Origin: Salvia splendens
Lineage: Eukaryota; Streptophyta; Magnoliopsida; Lamiales; Lamiaceae
Assembly (NCBI RefSeq): GCF_004379255.2
Contig: NC_056039.1
Location: forward strand, 20,225,883-20,289,882
DNA length: 64,000 nt
Reading direction: 5' to 3'
Both the position numbers and the translations under genes were made by a program. This document shows, one piece after another, positions 23,516 to 35,261 of the stretch (its first letter is position 1; each line of letters begins with the position of its first letter). The notes beneath the pieces are model-generated. The model was not told where the DNA came from. It saw nothing but the letters and a program-made list of their open reading frames with translations, and ran no database searches.

Positions 23516-24663
23516 TCAACCATCCCTCCATGGTGCATCCCGTTGTCTCCCTTGGATCCAGTGCCCACTAGAATTGTAGTACCTGGCAGCATTGACTTGC
23601 TCCATACTGACCATGTCGTTTGGCTGATCATAGCTAGGTCCTTGGTTTCCCTGTTCTGCACCCTTGTAGTTCCCAACTAGGGAAGTCGGCGGTGTATTCT
23701 TCTCGATTGCGCTCAGGAGTGACTTCTTCAGCTCATCTATCTTCAAATCCATCTTCTGTTCAAGCTTCTGCTCCTGGTCAGTAGACGAGGCACTTGCAAC
23801 CCTTTCTCGGTTGTATCCATCCCTTGAATGGTCATACTCCTTCTTCGCACTCAGTAGCTTCCTTAGGACCCTCTTTGCTTCGCTGACCCGTAGTTGTGTG
23901 CAGCTTCCTCCCGACGACGAATTGGCCAGGTCCTTGGTTGTTATGTTCATCCCCTCATAGAAAGTATGATGTATCTCAATGTCCGCCATGCGATGATTGG
24001 GACATGCATCTAAAAGGCCCATATACCTCGCCCAATAATCGCTCAAGGGTTCATCGTACCCTTGCTTCACACTAGTTATTTCCCTCTTCAGCGCGCTTGT
24101 CTTGGATGATGGGAAAAACTCGCCTAGGAATACTGACTTGAAATCGGCCCAACTCTCAATGGAGTCGAGGGGCAGGCGCATGAACCAGGTGTTTGCCTCC
24201 CCTTTCAAAACGAACGGCAAAGCCTTCAATCTGTAATCATCCTCGGTCGCCCCTTCTGGCCTTCTCTGCGCTCTACAAATCTTACAAAACTCATGAAGGA
24301 ACTCGGAAGGCCCTTCGTAACTCTTCCCGCAGTATGTAGGCAGAATGGCGATCACATGAGGCTTCACATCACAGGCAGTTTGCCCTGGGGTCACAACTAT
24401 GGCTTGAGGTGGTTCTCCCTCGGTATGTGCATTAGCGTCCCGATCTCAGGATCTTCTTCTCCTTGAGCGGCCATCCTTCTCGGGTTTCCCTCTATCCTTG
24501 GTATCTCTTCCGGTATTGGTCCTTCTATGGTGTATTGCTCCTCGTCACTACTCGAACCTAAGTCAGACAAAGCCGTCGACAAGCCGGATCGAGTGGTTAC
24601 GAGTATAGATCCTTGCTCAAGTATCTTCGGCCTCCACTGGTCAGGAGCCGAGTTGCTGCTCAT
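23516..24663 (-). pseudogene. Athila/Tat gag with a frameshift
   Basis: The N-terminal part (24663-24397) begins MSSNSAPDQWRPKILEQGS. The main part (frame entering near 24430 at ANAHTEGEPPQAIVVTP, running to 23516) is a Retrotrans_gag domain: FCKICRAQRRPEGATEDDYR, LKGEANTWFMRLP, SWADFKSVFLGEFFP, SDYWARYMGLLDACPNHRM. The domain is about 290 residues and uninterrupted. One frameshift near 24430 separates the two parts; repairing it is not needed to recognise the family. Gag would package RNA of this or related elements. No protease or RT follows, so copying needed enzymes from elsewhere. Confidence 0.85.
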
Positions 24664-24751
24664 AAACTGAAACGAAAAGAAAAGAGAAAAATTATGAACA
24701 GTATATACGCCAAAGTATCACGCACAATAGCTACTAATAACGCCATCCATC

Positions 24752-24769
24752 CCCGGCAACGGCGCCATT
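24752..24769 (-). other. Primer-binding site (tRNA-Asp type)
   Basis: On the minus strand tggcgccgttgccgggga lies directly after the 5' LTR. This is the standard site for first-strand priming in Athila/Tat elements. Confidence 0.85.
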
Positions 24770-26273
24770 TGAAAGAGCAGGTTTGCGTAGGTGCCGTTCA
24801 AACAAGGATGTATCCTACTGATCAGGATGAAACAATCCCCTGCTGAGCCTAAAACCTGGTATCAATAATTCCTCAACCCTCTTCTACTGGGTAGTAGAGT
24901 GAAGGTAGGGGTCGAATCCCACAGAGATGGTGACGGTTGGAGTGATTGCGGTGATATTCTGGAAAGGTTTGGTTAGCTACCACGCTTGGGGTTGAGACTT
25001 ATCTAGACTGGAATTTAAGGTGGTACTCTACTGACTAGGAGGTGGGAAAGAGGTGGACAGGCGGCTGTGTACGTGGAAAGTGGGGAACATGGTTTTCAGG
25101 AAGTATATGGAAAGTGCTAGTTTACTATAAAAGGTTAAACAAAATATCAGAGGAAAAAAAGTAGTTAGGTGACAAGGCTGACAGATCTGTAGGGTACCAG
25201 CTGAAAAGGTAGAAAAAGTAAAGGACAAAAGCAAAAGTAACTAAAAAGTAAAAGTGGTCTCAAACTTGGATGTGGATGTTTTCTTCTTCGACATGAATAA
25301 ACTCAGATCAACAATCTCAGATTTCATGGACGAGAAACACAGATTAACAAACTTCACAGCTCAGATCTACAATTAAAACTTCGAATCAAAAGATTGAACA
25401 CTGAAACTGCAATTATGCTTACTGGTCAACATGCAAGGTGGCAGAATAATGTAAACTCGGATTTCACACTAAGACACTTCTGGAAAATAAATCTAAACAG
25501 CCACTGAACTAACAAATCACAGATCGAACAACTCCAAATGAAATCATGCTTCCAACACTTAGAAATTACTAAAACAACTAGATCTAAGCTACCTAGGCAG
25601 AAAGAAGCAGAATTGAACAGAAAGAGATGCATAAAAACAACTTCATTGCATAAAATGTTTGGATCTTAACAAAACACTTCAAAGGATGATAAGTACTGAA
25701 AATGCAGCAGATCCAACGATAGAAAACAAGTAAAGGTTAACTAAGAAAGCGAATAAAGATTGTTTTACCACTCCGGGCGATGGAACTGCTACGACTACGG
25801 AATAAACTGGCTGGAACGAGAGAATGGAACTCTGGCGAACTGATGATCTTCAAGTGACCATGGCTGTGGCGAGGAACGAGACTCTGCACTGGGCTGAAGG
25901 ACTGAACTACCGAGAGAATTCTACCTAAGAGTGATGATGATGAAAATTATTCGTTCCCCTCTCTCTCCAAGTGGCTTCCTTTTATAGGGAGGCTTACCCT
26001 TGATTTTAGGGTAAAACCTTGTGGCGAGATGACTTCTTTGCCGTTAATTGTGGTTGATCAGTCCCAGCTATCCTTCTCCTCCATCTCGAGCCATTTTTGC
26101 ATGTATACTGGTCAGTACGTAATTGTTCTGACGCCCTTTTCACCTGAAGTATCTGAAGCTTTGCCTACTGGCTAGAACACTCAACCTGCACACTTTGAGC
26201 AACTGTTTTGCAGATATAATCAATTATGCACATCATACTGACCAGTAACCAAGGCCTAGAATATGACTTATCA
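24770..26273 (-). repeat. 5' LTR of the Athila/Tat-type element
   Basis: 1504 bp, the same length as the partner LTR and about 98% identical to it by eye. Confidence 0.9.
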
Positions 26274-26278
26274 GCGCT

Positions 26279-26399
26279 TATCTTTGATAGCAAACCATTT
26301 AATACAGCACGATTACTCTTTGATGTAAAAAGGGTAACTTATGCTACTCTTTACTCAATGTTTCCCGAAGACTCTGTTGTATCAGCTTTTGGGTGTTAA
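26279..26399 (+). pseudogene. LINE ORF2 pseudogene, C-terminal end
   Basis: It resumes the ORF2 frame after the insertion: NAL at 21797-21803 continues as IFDSKPFNTARLLFDVKR and ends at TAA 26397-26399. The seamless join proves that 21804-26273 entered this LINE after it was in place. Confidence 0.8.
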
Positions 26400-27345
26400 T
26401 TTTGCTTGCAATAAGATGGGTCCCAAGGTCTTTGCCTTGGTTGTGTGTGTATGCCACTGCCAAAGGAGTATACCCTCCGGTAGGATGGCCTTTGATATTG
26501 GGACACTAATGTCTTTGAACAGCCTAATCGTTAATCATGTGGCATACTTTATACATTTCCTCGTAGCTTCAGGACTCGGACCATGCTCTATTGTGGGTCT
26601 GGAGCTCCGACTTTCTGACATTTCCGAGCCCTCTCGGCCAAGGGAGCCTTCTTTTGTGGATAGCACTTATAGCAACCCTAAGTATCTCTTGGAAGGGGCA
26701 TATTTTTGTTTTGGCCTCGTTGGGCCGATCATCCGTGGGACTGGGCGACAATCCGAGTGTCCTAGCCCAAAGGAGTCTACACCGGCATGGCGCACCGAAC
26801 AACCCTCGAATCGCTGGTCTGTATCGCCATTTACTTGGGTCATCTCGGGGGTACGGACACCCCTATAGCTAAAAGGTCCCATGTGTTCCAAGCTTGTCGG
26901 TACAGGAATGATTTGCATGATAAACAAAAGATCAGCCGAGCCATAACTTCCCTTCCCCCTACCTCTTTAGGGTACTTTTTTATTCTTGAGGATTTTATCC
27001 CATTGGGTTTTGCCTAAAGAGGTTTTGATGAGGCCCGCCCTCCACCATCGGAGGGTCTTTCTTTGTGGTTTAGGGGTCGACCCGGACCTTCCCACATAGG
27101 TATGCATATGTTTCCTTGTAAACCTCATTATGGCAAGGACGATTGTCTAAGCCATTAGGCTTTCTAGGGACTCCACGAATAGTTTGGGTTGGTGTTGTAC
27201 GCTAGCTTGATACAAGCCCTTGGGTATTTTGTTATTCCTCTCATTGGCTCGCTAACTTGACAAGTTGGTTGTATCCCTCGGGTATGCCTGAGGTATGATT
27301 GTACTTTTACTTATTTTATTTGATTTATTTACACACCAAAAAAAA
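26400..27345 (+). other. LINE 3' untranslated region and A-tail
   Basis: No coding sequence of its own. Open frames of 175 and 93 codons here overlap each other and the ORF2 end and match nothing recognised. It ends ttatttgatttatttacaca and then an A-run at 27338-27345, the expected end of a plant L1. Confidence 0.6.
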
Positions 27346-28532
27346 GATTAGAACCCTTTAGATTTGGATTCGTACAAATAGAAGCAGTTGTAAGCATCTT
27401 ATTCCAAACAAAAGTCAGATTAACATATAATTTCATCAATATATCAATCAATGGATCAATAATGTAACATAACATGATGATTTACAATACCAACATGTTT
27501 TTCATTCAAAAGGAACGTGTAAAACCATTATAAACCAAATTAAACAGAAAACAGATGCATAACACCAACATATTTTCCATTCAAGAGGAACCTGCGATTG
27601 TTCTCTATCTCCTCGTAATCCACCAGAAATCCGAATCCAAATAAAACCGAATAAGAATTAATAATTTTTGCAGATGCAACAAGTTTAAGTTAGGTTTTTT
27701 TATCATTCCTATTTTTAGGAACTGTTTATATCTATGCATGAAATCATTTCTAATGTTTTCTATCAATGTTAGGACAATGTATTGTTTATTATTCGTGTTA
27801 TTCTAATGTTAACTCTTTTTTTCGCAACCATAATTACTCAAATTAAAGAAAAGAATAAATTAAAGAAATTTACTACCATAAAAATTTTGTAGCACATGAA
27901 ACTCTAAGTCATCAATTAGGTGAGTTAAAGTATACCTTATAGGTTCACGTCTGGTATTCTGTAGGCGGTGGGACGGTGACCTTGAGAGTGTGTGTGCTGT
28001 GGAAGAGACGATCTGTCTCCATCTAATCCCCTTTTTTTTGTTTTCCATCCAATCCCATTTTTTATGGTTTCACATATATGCTTAGTAATATCTTGATTAA
28101 GATATTAGATAATGAGTTTATTTCAGTAATTATACTATTTGTGTTTAAATTTGGTTTTAACAGAATATACTATTTTTGTTTATATTTTAATTGCTTTATA
28201 TGTAATTCCTTATTTAAATATTTTAAGATATGATTTAATATCAGTTTAGTAGGAATATTTTAATTTCAGTATTATTTGTCCACTGAGACATTTCATGATT
28301 TGTTTATTTTTTATCAGTCAATTTTATATAAAAATAACTTTTGTTAGCGATATAAAATTTATCTTACTATTATGTTAATATATAAAATATAAATTTGTAA
28401 TGTAGGTGATATTTCTGAAACTTTTAGTTTTCCTATTATTATAGATGAAGTTGAGTTAAACGATAATATTTATGGTATTTCTATCGAGGCAAGTTCGGCT
28501 GTTTTGTCTTCTGTTGATAATCTAAGTATATA
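27346..28532. other. AT-rich non-coding stretch
   Basis: A ~70-bp imperfect direct repeat (accaacat.ttt.cattcaa.aggaac) lies at about 27490 and 27564. A short frame at 28407-28520 (GDISETFSFPIIIDEVEL) has coding-like composition but no recognised family. Confidence 0.3.
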
Positions 28533-30424
28533 CTCCATTCGTCCGCCATTAAATCTCCCATTTTTTCTTTTACTTCCGTCTGCCAATAAATGTCTCATTT
28601 CACTTTTAATATATTTGGTAAATAGATGATACGCTTAGATTTTGCACTATTTTAAGGCCATTATTTGGTCCGTTTTGAGTGTCAAAATTGCATTACATGT
28701 CCATAATTTGCATATTTTATCCATTTTGGTATTTAGACGTGTTTTGTGAGAAATGTGCAAAATCGAACAGAAAAATCGCATAAAAAGGTCAAAATTCAGA
28801 AGCTGGAAGTGAATCACAACCTAGCGGCCCGCTGCACGCAATGCAGTGGTCACTGAACCTAGTCCAGCCAGTTCTAGAGCTGTCCAGCGGTCTGCTGGGC
28901 ACGGTCGCACATGATAGCATGTGTTCAAACTCATATTTTCGGCGATTCTGAAGTCCGATCAGGGAGTGCTACATATCTTCTCTTCGTCTTTAAAAGAGCT
29001 TCGCGTTAGTACCAAGATAATCTCCGATCAGGGAGTGCTACATATTTTCTCTTTGTCTTTGAAAGAGCTTCACGTTGGTACCAAGATAATCTCAATCGGA
29101 GTTCTGTGGAGAAAGTTATGGTCATTCTACCAAAGTTACGCTATGCTGTCAAGTGCTGGCGGGAATTTAAGGAAGAAAAGAAACTATTACCTTGTTAAGA
29201 CAAATTTTTTCCTTAACCTATGGGGCACGAAAATTCCATCTTTCCTATTACTTGGAGGACACCTTTTAACATATTTAAACATTTTTTAAGCCTATATATA
29301 CCTCATAAGCTAATTCATAATATTCACCAATTCATAGCCTCCAAAATTGGGGATGCCCCAAGGCTCCTCCTCCAACCCTAATCCTCATCTTTCATCTTCT
29401 TTTTTCCAAATAATTCCAGAGCTTAAATTTGAGAGTACTTCATAGTGTAAGGGGTTGAAGAAGGAATCAAGAGAAGATCAAGGCTACAAGGATTCAGGTT
29501 TTATTTGCTTTAGTTCTTATTTTCGTTATGACTTCCCTACAATCTATGTTTTTAGTTTATTCTATCATGTGTAACTAAACTCATAGGATTCTAGGGATGT
29601 GTTAGTAACGACTTTGGTTATACAATTCCGTTTTTTCTATTTAATATCCGTTTTGTTCTTACTTCGTTTCTTCCTTAAGTGTTAGATAATGTTTCACGTT
29701 TGAGTGACATATTCTGTGATGATTTAATATAACTTGCTACATAATCGTGAGAGGAGGTTGGTGAGTTAGATCTACTTAATAGACATTACAATTAGTTTCC
29801 CTTAAATCGACACTGTTAATTGAGAGTGAGGACTTTTCAAGGGTCTTAGGAGCTTCAAGGAGTTACGGATCTAGGATTGACAAACCTAGTATTGGTAATC
29901 TACGATTGTTTCGCATGAGCATAAATTAGGCGACTCGTTCTATCGAAGTAAGAACTGTGCTAGGATGTTGTAGTTGGAAATTGTATAACCATAACTGTCA
30001 ACGCACATTCCTGGAATCCCTCATATCTTTATTTTTGTGATTTATTTGCAATTAGTTGTTTATTTGCTTTATTTATTTTTGCTTAATTAAACCATAACTC
30101 TTGTTTCTCTAGATAGTATTTGACGCTTAGTATATGATAGCTAGTTGCAATTATATTCCATGTGTTCGATATCCCGGTACTGACCTTTAGCTATACTATT
30201 TCTGCCTTGTATACATGCAGGTATTTATAGTGATAAAAAATAGTGCATCGGTGGACTCTACATTCCACTAATTCATTTTTCTCACATGTTATTATTATTC
30301 CAATATATAAAAGTAGGTCTTACATTCCATTAACTTTTTCTGTCCACTTAACTTTATAAAGTTAAATAATTGTTTAAAACCCGTTCTGGTCAAAATATGG
30401 ACATTTAATCAAGGACGGGGGGAG
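28533..30424. mobile_element. Stowaway-like MITE split by an LTR insertion
   Basis: The left end ctccattcgtccgcca at 28533 and right end caaggacggggggag at 30424 are inverted repeats, with TA outside each (28531-28532, 30425-30426). Halves 28533-28626 and 30251-30424 together give a MITE of about 260 bp. The middle is the LTR at 28627-30250. Confidence 0.75.
28627..30250 (+). repeat. Solo gypsy-type (Athila/Tat-like) LTR
   Basis: About 1624 bp, TGATACGC...GTGCATCG. Flanks ataga (28622-28626) and gtgga (30251-30255) fit a target duplication with two A/G changes. Removing one of them restores the usual Stowaway sequence tttggtaagtgga. No interior sequence is present, so it is a solo LTR. It has a 69-bp tandem duplication at 28955 and 29024 (tccgatcagggagtgctaca). 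Its 29450-29870 part recurs inverted at 10000-10405. Confidence 0.7.
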
Positions 30425-31245
30425 TATTTTTTTGGACTTTGTATAATAATTATTTTGAATTAAGTATTTAAATTTATATGTAATTTTAATATTTTTATTA
30501 CTATATTAAAATTATTTTAAGTTTGTGTTTTTATATAAATTTTCATTTATATTTACTATTCAAGTTATATAATTTATAATTAAATCTATATTTAATTTAC
30601 TACTGATTTGTTGTTATTTTTCTAAATTTTTGTTTTTCATTTATAAATAACTATGTTTTGTTCATCAAAACTGTTGAATTATTTATTTATTCAAAGTATA
30701 TGCATTTTTCCTCTTTCATCCTTAGTCACATCCTTTATTTATATATCTTATTCTAAATAATCCATACTTTTTAATACTTAGTTGCACATCTCCTCTTTGT
30801 AATGTGTTTTATTTTATTTTACTCTACTCATATCAAAAATTAAAATTGTATAAAATTATTTGTCGAATATGAAATATTTCATATAGAATGTTTGAGAGAA
30901 ATATATTTATGTTTTGTTATTGTTTATAATGTTTTTAATAGTTTATAATGTTAAGAAAACTTATATTAATTAATCATATTAACTACAAACATCATTATAT
31001 TCTCTTTTATTTTTTTTTTTACTTTAATCTGCTTATCTTAGAATTTATTTTTATTATTTGAAAATTTTATGGCCTGTGCATAGCTGAAACCACCATTCGT
31101 AGAATTTTGTCATCTTTTACTGCATTCACTTCTTATAGGAACTTACCATGGAGTTGTCACATTTCTCGCTTTCATTGAAGGGGGGTGGTCGTGCCAACAA
31201 CCCTGTACTTGCTTCCATTGTTTATTGCATTATGTGTGTTCGGTG
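30425..31245. other. AT-rich flank
   Basis: Very AT-rich to about 31070. The stretch 31130-31200 (gg.actta.c..ggagttgtc...ttctcgctt) is similar to 62975-63045, a weak dispersed match. No coding sequence was seen. Confidence 0.3.
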
Positions 31246-31693
31246 TGTTAGAAATTTGGGCTTCCATATGACTAATTTAATGTATATGACTATCTTTCAG
31301 ATGCCCAATTAAAGTGATCCTATAAAGATTAAAGTTTGGGCTAAAGTGTATTTATTTGTTATGGAAATAAGTGAAGATATCATTTTGTGATTTTCTATTT
31401 GTTGAGGGACCGAATAGAAAATAAAAGATCTTATGTTTATATAAATATAAGATTAGGTTATGGTCCCCACACGTCAGAAAAATATTCGATATCTCTGTAT
31501 TCTCTCGGCAGACTATTGCGAAGAATGTCTATGATCGTTTGGAAGATTCATAGCCGCTGCAAAGCAATTCCTGCCGTTCAATTCTAGATGGATCAAGGTA
31601 CGCTTCCGCTTTACAGTTTGTGTACCTTCTCCATCGTTTTTGGTTAATCATCATAGAGAGGTTTATGTAGTGGTTCACTCAATTATTCCAACA
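31246..31693 (+). repeat. Copia 5' LTR
   Basis: 448 bp. It has 42 bp (ggcagactattgcgaag... at about 31508-31549) that the two downstream LTR copies lack. TATA-like tttatataaatataag lies near 31437. Confidence 0.85.
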
Positions 31694-31806
31694 AGCAGTA
31701 TCAGACCACTCTATTGATGATTCTCTAAGAATTGGAAAAGGGGAATTAGGTTTTTCGATTTTATGATTAAAATTATGCGGTTAATTTTATTGTGTTTGGC
31801 GGCGAG

Positions 31807-32986
31807 CATTGGCGGACACAGGTAGAGCTGGGGAGGGGCTTCAACACATGCCAACAATTTTTTTCTTTATTTTCTACTGTTAAATTCTTTGAAAATTTCA
31901 ATATACAATCTTCAGTCATTCATAAATCAATGCTATTAAAGACTAAATTATTGGAGATTGAATGATGGAAGGGGCTGAAATGAATTTCTGCTTGAAAAAT
32001 ATGCAGAGGCAAATGAAGAAATAAAATTAGCTGCCATGGTTTTGGCCTTTTGGGGAAGAAGATGACCCAACTCCCAAGAAATAAATAGTATACGTAATAA
32101 AAATTTAAAATGTACAATTTTCTAAGACTGGATGTCTATTTGACTTTTCAACTTTTAACTTATTTTTTCTTTTTTTTCTTTCCCGTTCAATTATGCAAAT
32201 ATTTATGTTTTAACAAATTTTAATATTTATGTATTATATATTAAGCATGAAAATATAAAAGAAATTAGGGTGGATTGAAAGTTAGAATTTTGTTTTTTAA
32301 GTTTAATATGTTTGGGTTAGAGTTTAATGTGTTCAGGTGGGATAGTTTGAAGTTTGTCTCAAGTAATATTTACTATTCCTTACATCCCACAAAAGATGTC
32401 ACACTTGTAGGACGACACGGGATTTTAGAAGGTTTTATTTTGTATGTTAAGTAAAGAGAGAAATTATATAATACTACTATTTATATTAATGTGTGAGAAA
32501 TATTTTTCCAAAATTGAAATGTGACATCTTTAGTGGGTCAAACTAAAAAGGAAAGTGAGATATCTTGGACGGAGGTAGTATCTTTTACAACGTTATTGTA
32601 AGACAATTTTGATTTAATTAATTGAAATTTTACTATTTTGTCTACTATATTTTTTCATATGTATATTACTAAAAAATCATTCCCCTCATTCGTGATTTGT
32701 TATTTTATGTATCTTACTTTAACTCTTGGGTTTGAAAAAACGGTTAAAAAAGTTAGTGAAAAAATTTAATAAATTTAAGTCATATTTTTATATATTAATT
32801 TTAATAAAATATAATAAGGCTCATTAGTGGAATTGGAGTCCAATTATTAAATAAAATAAAAGAGGGTAAATGATATAGTTTTCCTTAGACTACGAAAAAG
32901 GATATACGGAGTATGAAACAATTATTTGAAGATGGAAAAGTATATAATACAGCCCCTGCCATAATATTTTTCTGCGTCCGCCACTG
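31807..32986. mobile_element. Non-autonomous hAT element inside the Copia leader
   Basis: An 8-bp duplication gcggcgag lies at 31799-31806 and 32987-32994. The ends cattggcggacacag and the complement of cagtggcggacgcag match the CAGTGGCGGA.CCAG ends of many plant hAT elements. 1180 bp, no transposase. It contains a MITE of its own at 32373-32578. Confidence 0.85.
32373..32578. mobile_element. Stowaway-like MITE inside the hAT element
   Basis: Starts ctattccttacatccca and ends tggacggaggtag, flanked by TA at 32371-32372 and 32579-32580. The ends are decayed. Confidence 0.7.
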
Positions 32987-32994
32987 GCGGCGAG

Positions 32995-34633
32995 ATTGCT
33001 ATGATTATTCATGTTGGTGTTTTAACCTATTTTTTTGTATGCGTCGAATTGATTATGGATCAAGTGCAATATTTCTGTTATCATTTATGCATATTGAATT
33101 GTCAATATTGTTGCACGCATTCCATTACGTGTTTTATTTGGGTTGCTGAATTTGATGTATTAATTGAGTTTCAATTTGTGGCAATTCTTTATGTATAATA
33201 TGGAATGAAATTTGTTGATTAGCTGAACTCAACATGTTGGATGATGATTAAGAATTCTTGTTACATGTTTCTGTATTAACTGTAAAGAATTGGAAATGAT
33301 TGAATTTTGCAATTCTTGATATGCACAATGACCGAGAGGAGAAATCAGTTATGGGCTGATCGAGTTTTGTGTGGTTTTACATTTATGCACAAATCGTCAT
33401 GGTCTTTGTCAATTAATTGAAAATGGAACGGTTGTTTCATAATTATGATAATGAATTCATTGTGATCGGGAATTCAATTTTCGTAATAAATTCATTGTGA
33501 CCGTGTATTCAATTTGTTTCAATTTGTATGTGTGCACATGTTGATTTATGGAGAATTGTATATTTTGGTGAATTCACAAAATCTAGGATTGTGTTATGTG
33601 GATTTCTTTGGTTGTTTTGATGTTGCTTTGGCTAATTATGTTTGATGGTTTCGTTATTGAATATATCAAAATCAGTTGTTTTGTCGATTTTAGTGAAAAT
33701 CGAATTTGAAAAAAAATTATACGAAATCCCATTAGAAGTCAGCAATTTGTAATTTGCTGGGAGCTACTGGAATGGCCGCCAGGATTCAGTGACTCGCTAA
33801 GTTCGCAAGGTACGCGAGCCCAGTATCTCATTGGCTAGCCATTGTATTCCAGAAAGCTAACAACGACTCGCTTGCGGGCATTTATATTCGGTTTTAAGTT
33901 TTATTTTTAAATTCAAGTTTTTTTTTGGGTACATCTCACGTTCCTTATTTTCTACTAATGAGTGTGTATCTTAATGTGGATATTAGTCGGCCAAAAGGAA
34001 GATTAATATTTGGCACGAGATACATATATACTTGTGGTAATAAATACGTGACAATTATTTTGTTTTCGTGTGAGTAATGTGATGCCAAAAGGTGGACACT
34101 ACTTAACATAAGGAGGTTGTCATTTACAAGTTCTTATTATTGTCAAAAGACTTGATGTGGATGTTGTGCTTTGAACCTCGTAATGATTTACTAATGTTCA
34201 AAATAGATTAATCGAAACATGACGTTGCAAAAGTAACCTCTCTTGTCTAGACTTCTTTATGGCGAATGTTAGGACGGTATGTGTGTGTGTATTTTAATGC
34301 GGATATTAGTCGGCCAAAAGGAAGATTAATGTTTGGCACGAAATACATATATACCTGTGGTGATAAATACGTGATAATTATTCTGTGTTCATGTGAGTAG
34401 TGGTGATGCCAAAAGGTGGTCACTACTTGACCAGATCTTATTGTTAGTGTTTGATCACTACAATGAGATTACCAATTATAAGTTCATATTACTGTCAAAA
34501 GACTTGATATGGATGTTGGTGTCGGTACCTCGAGATGTTACCTTCTTATTTGAATCTAATTATGTGAGCAAGACAGTTATTTCGGTTTGTTCTCTGTTAA
34601 ATTATAATGTATGCTTCTGCAGTTTCTTCCAAC
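32995..34633. other. Copia 5' leader region
   Basis: Non-coding leader between primer site and gag. It includes an imperfect tandem duplication with a 323-bp period (tattagtcggccaaaaggaa at 33981 and 34304), spanning roughly 33962-34530. Short open frames here show no recognised domain. Confidence 0.5.
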
Positions 34634-35253
34634 ATGAACAATATGTCAGTGTTGAATGGGTCAATTTTAATGGATTGGAATGATTATATTATGATTGCTC
34701 TTGGTTGCATGGATCTGGATTACACATTGAGGATTGAGTAACCTACTTCTCGTAAGGGCGATAGTACTTCCAATCAAAGGAGGTAACTATAAGAAGTGGG
34801 AATACTCGAATCGCGTAAGTCTACTGATCATTAGGTATAGCATCCCAGAAGCCTTTCGAGACGCTGCATCTAAGTATATCACTAAGGTCAATGAATACCT
34901 TGCCGAAAATTAAGGATCATTTGCGAAAAACATTAAGGCTGAGACAAGCATACATGATCTCAATAAAGTATAAGGGCAAGGGCAACATAAGGGAGCACAT
35001 TATGAAAATGTCTCGCGTTGCTTCACTTAAGCTTGAATTCTGAAGACTTGCTTGTACATTTGGTGTTGCACATCTGGTTAGTTCTCAAGAAATAAAGTAA
35101 AGGACATTAAGAAAAAGTGTATTGAGAATGCTGTTATGGATAAGGTTCATCACAAAGGTAACAACATAAGGATAATGATGGTTGTTTCTTTTGTGGTAAA
35201 CATGCCTATCAAAAGAAGAATTTTAAATATTACGCATGGCGTGCAAAGGAAGT
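34634..35253 (+). pseudogene. Copia gag pseudogene
   Basis: ATG at 34634. WNDYIMIALGCMDLDYTLRI fits the start of Copia Gag (W..Y..I.L...DLD.AL). Later frames give KWEYSNRVSLLIIRYSIPEA and the CCHC zinc knuckle DGCFFCGKHAYQKKNF at about 35176-35225, in which the usual fourth Cys is Phe. Stops and frameshifts are frequent (first stop about 34736). Directly after the knuckle (AWRAKE) the GT-rich array starts. Confidence 0.7.
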
Positions 35254-35261
35254 TACATGTG

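Larger units (their letters stand above)
21804..26273 (-). mobile_element. Athila/Tat-type gag-only LTR element (TR-GAG/LARD)
   Basis: Two LTRs of identical length (1504 bp) flank a 1462-bp interior, with a perfect 5-bp duplication gcgct at 21799-21803 and 26274-26278. On the minus strand the 5' LTR is 24770-26273. Next to it is tggcgccgttgccgggga, the tRNA-Asp-type primer site used by Athila/Tat elements. The other edge has cttgaggacaagcatg and a purine-rich tract before tgataagtc. Only gag is present. The LTRs differ at roughly 2% of positions by eye, so the insertion is fairly young and younger than the LINE it cuts. Confidence 0.9.
18000..27345 (+). mobile_element. L1-like LINE, interrupted by an LTR element
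   Basis: A GC-richer leader (about 18000-18480) precedes an ORF2 with endonuclease, reverse transcriptase and zf-RVT regions, a 3' UTR, and an A-run at 27338-27345. No ORF1 (DUF4283 with zinc knuckle) is present, so it was lost. The 5' boundary is approximate and no flanking duplication was found. An Athila/Tat-type element occupies 21804-26273. Removing it and one copy of gcgct rejoins the ORF2 frame exactly. Confidence 0.8.

Noticed and set aside
26341..26868. 175-codon open frame after the LINE ORF2
   Set aside because: It starts inside the ORF2 C-terminus in another frame and lies in the LINE 3' UTR; no recognised domain.
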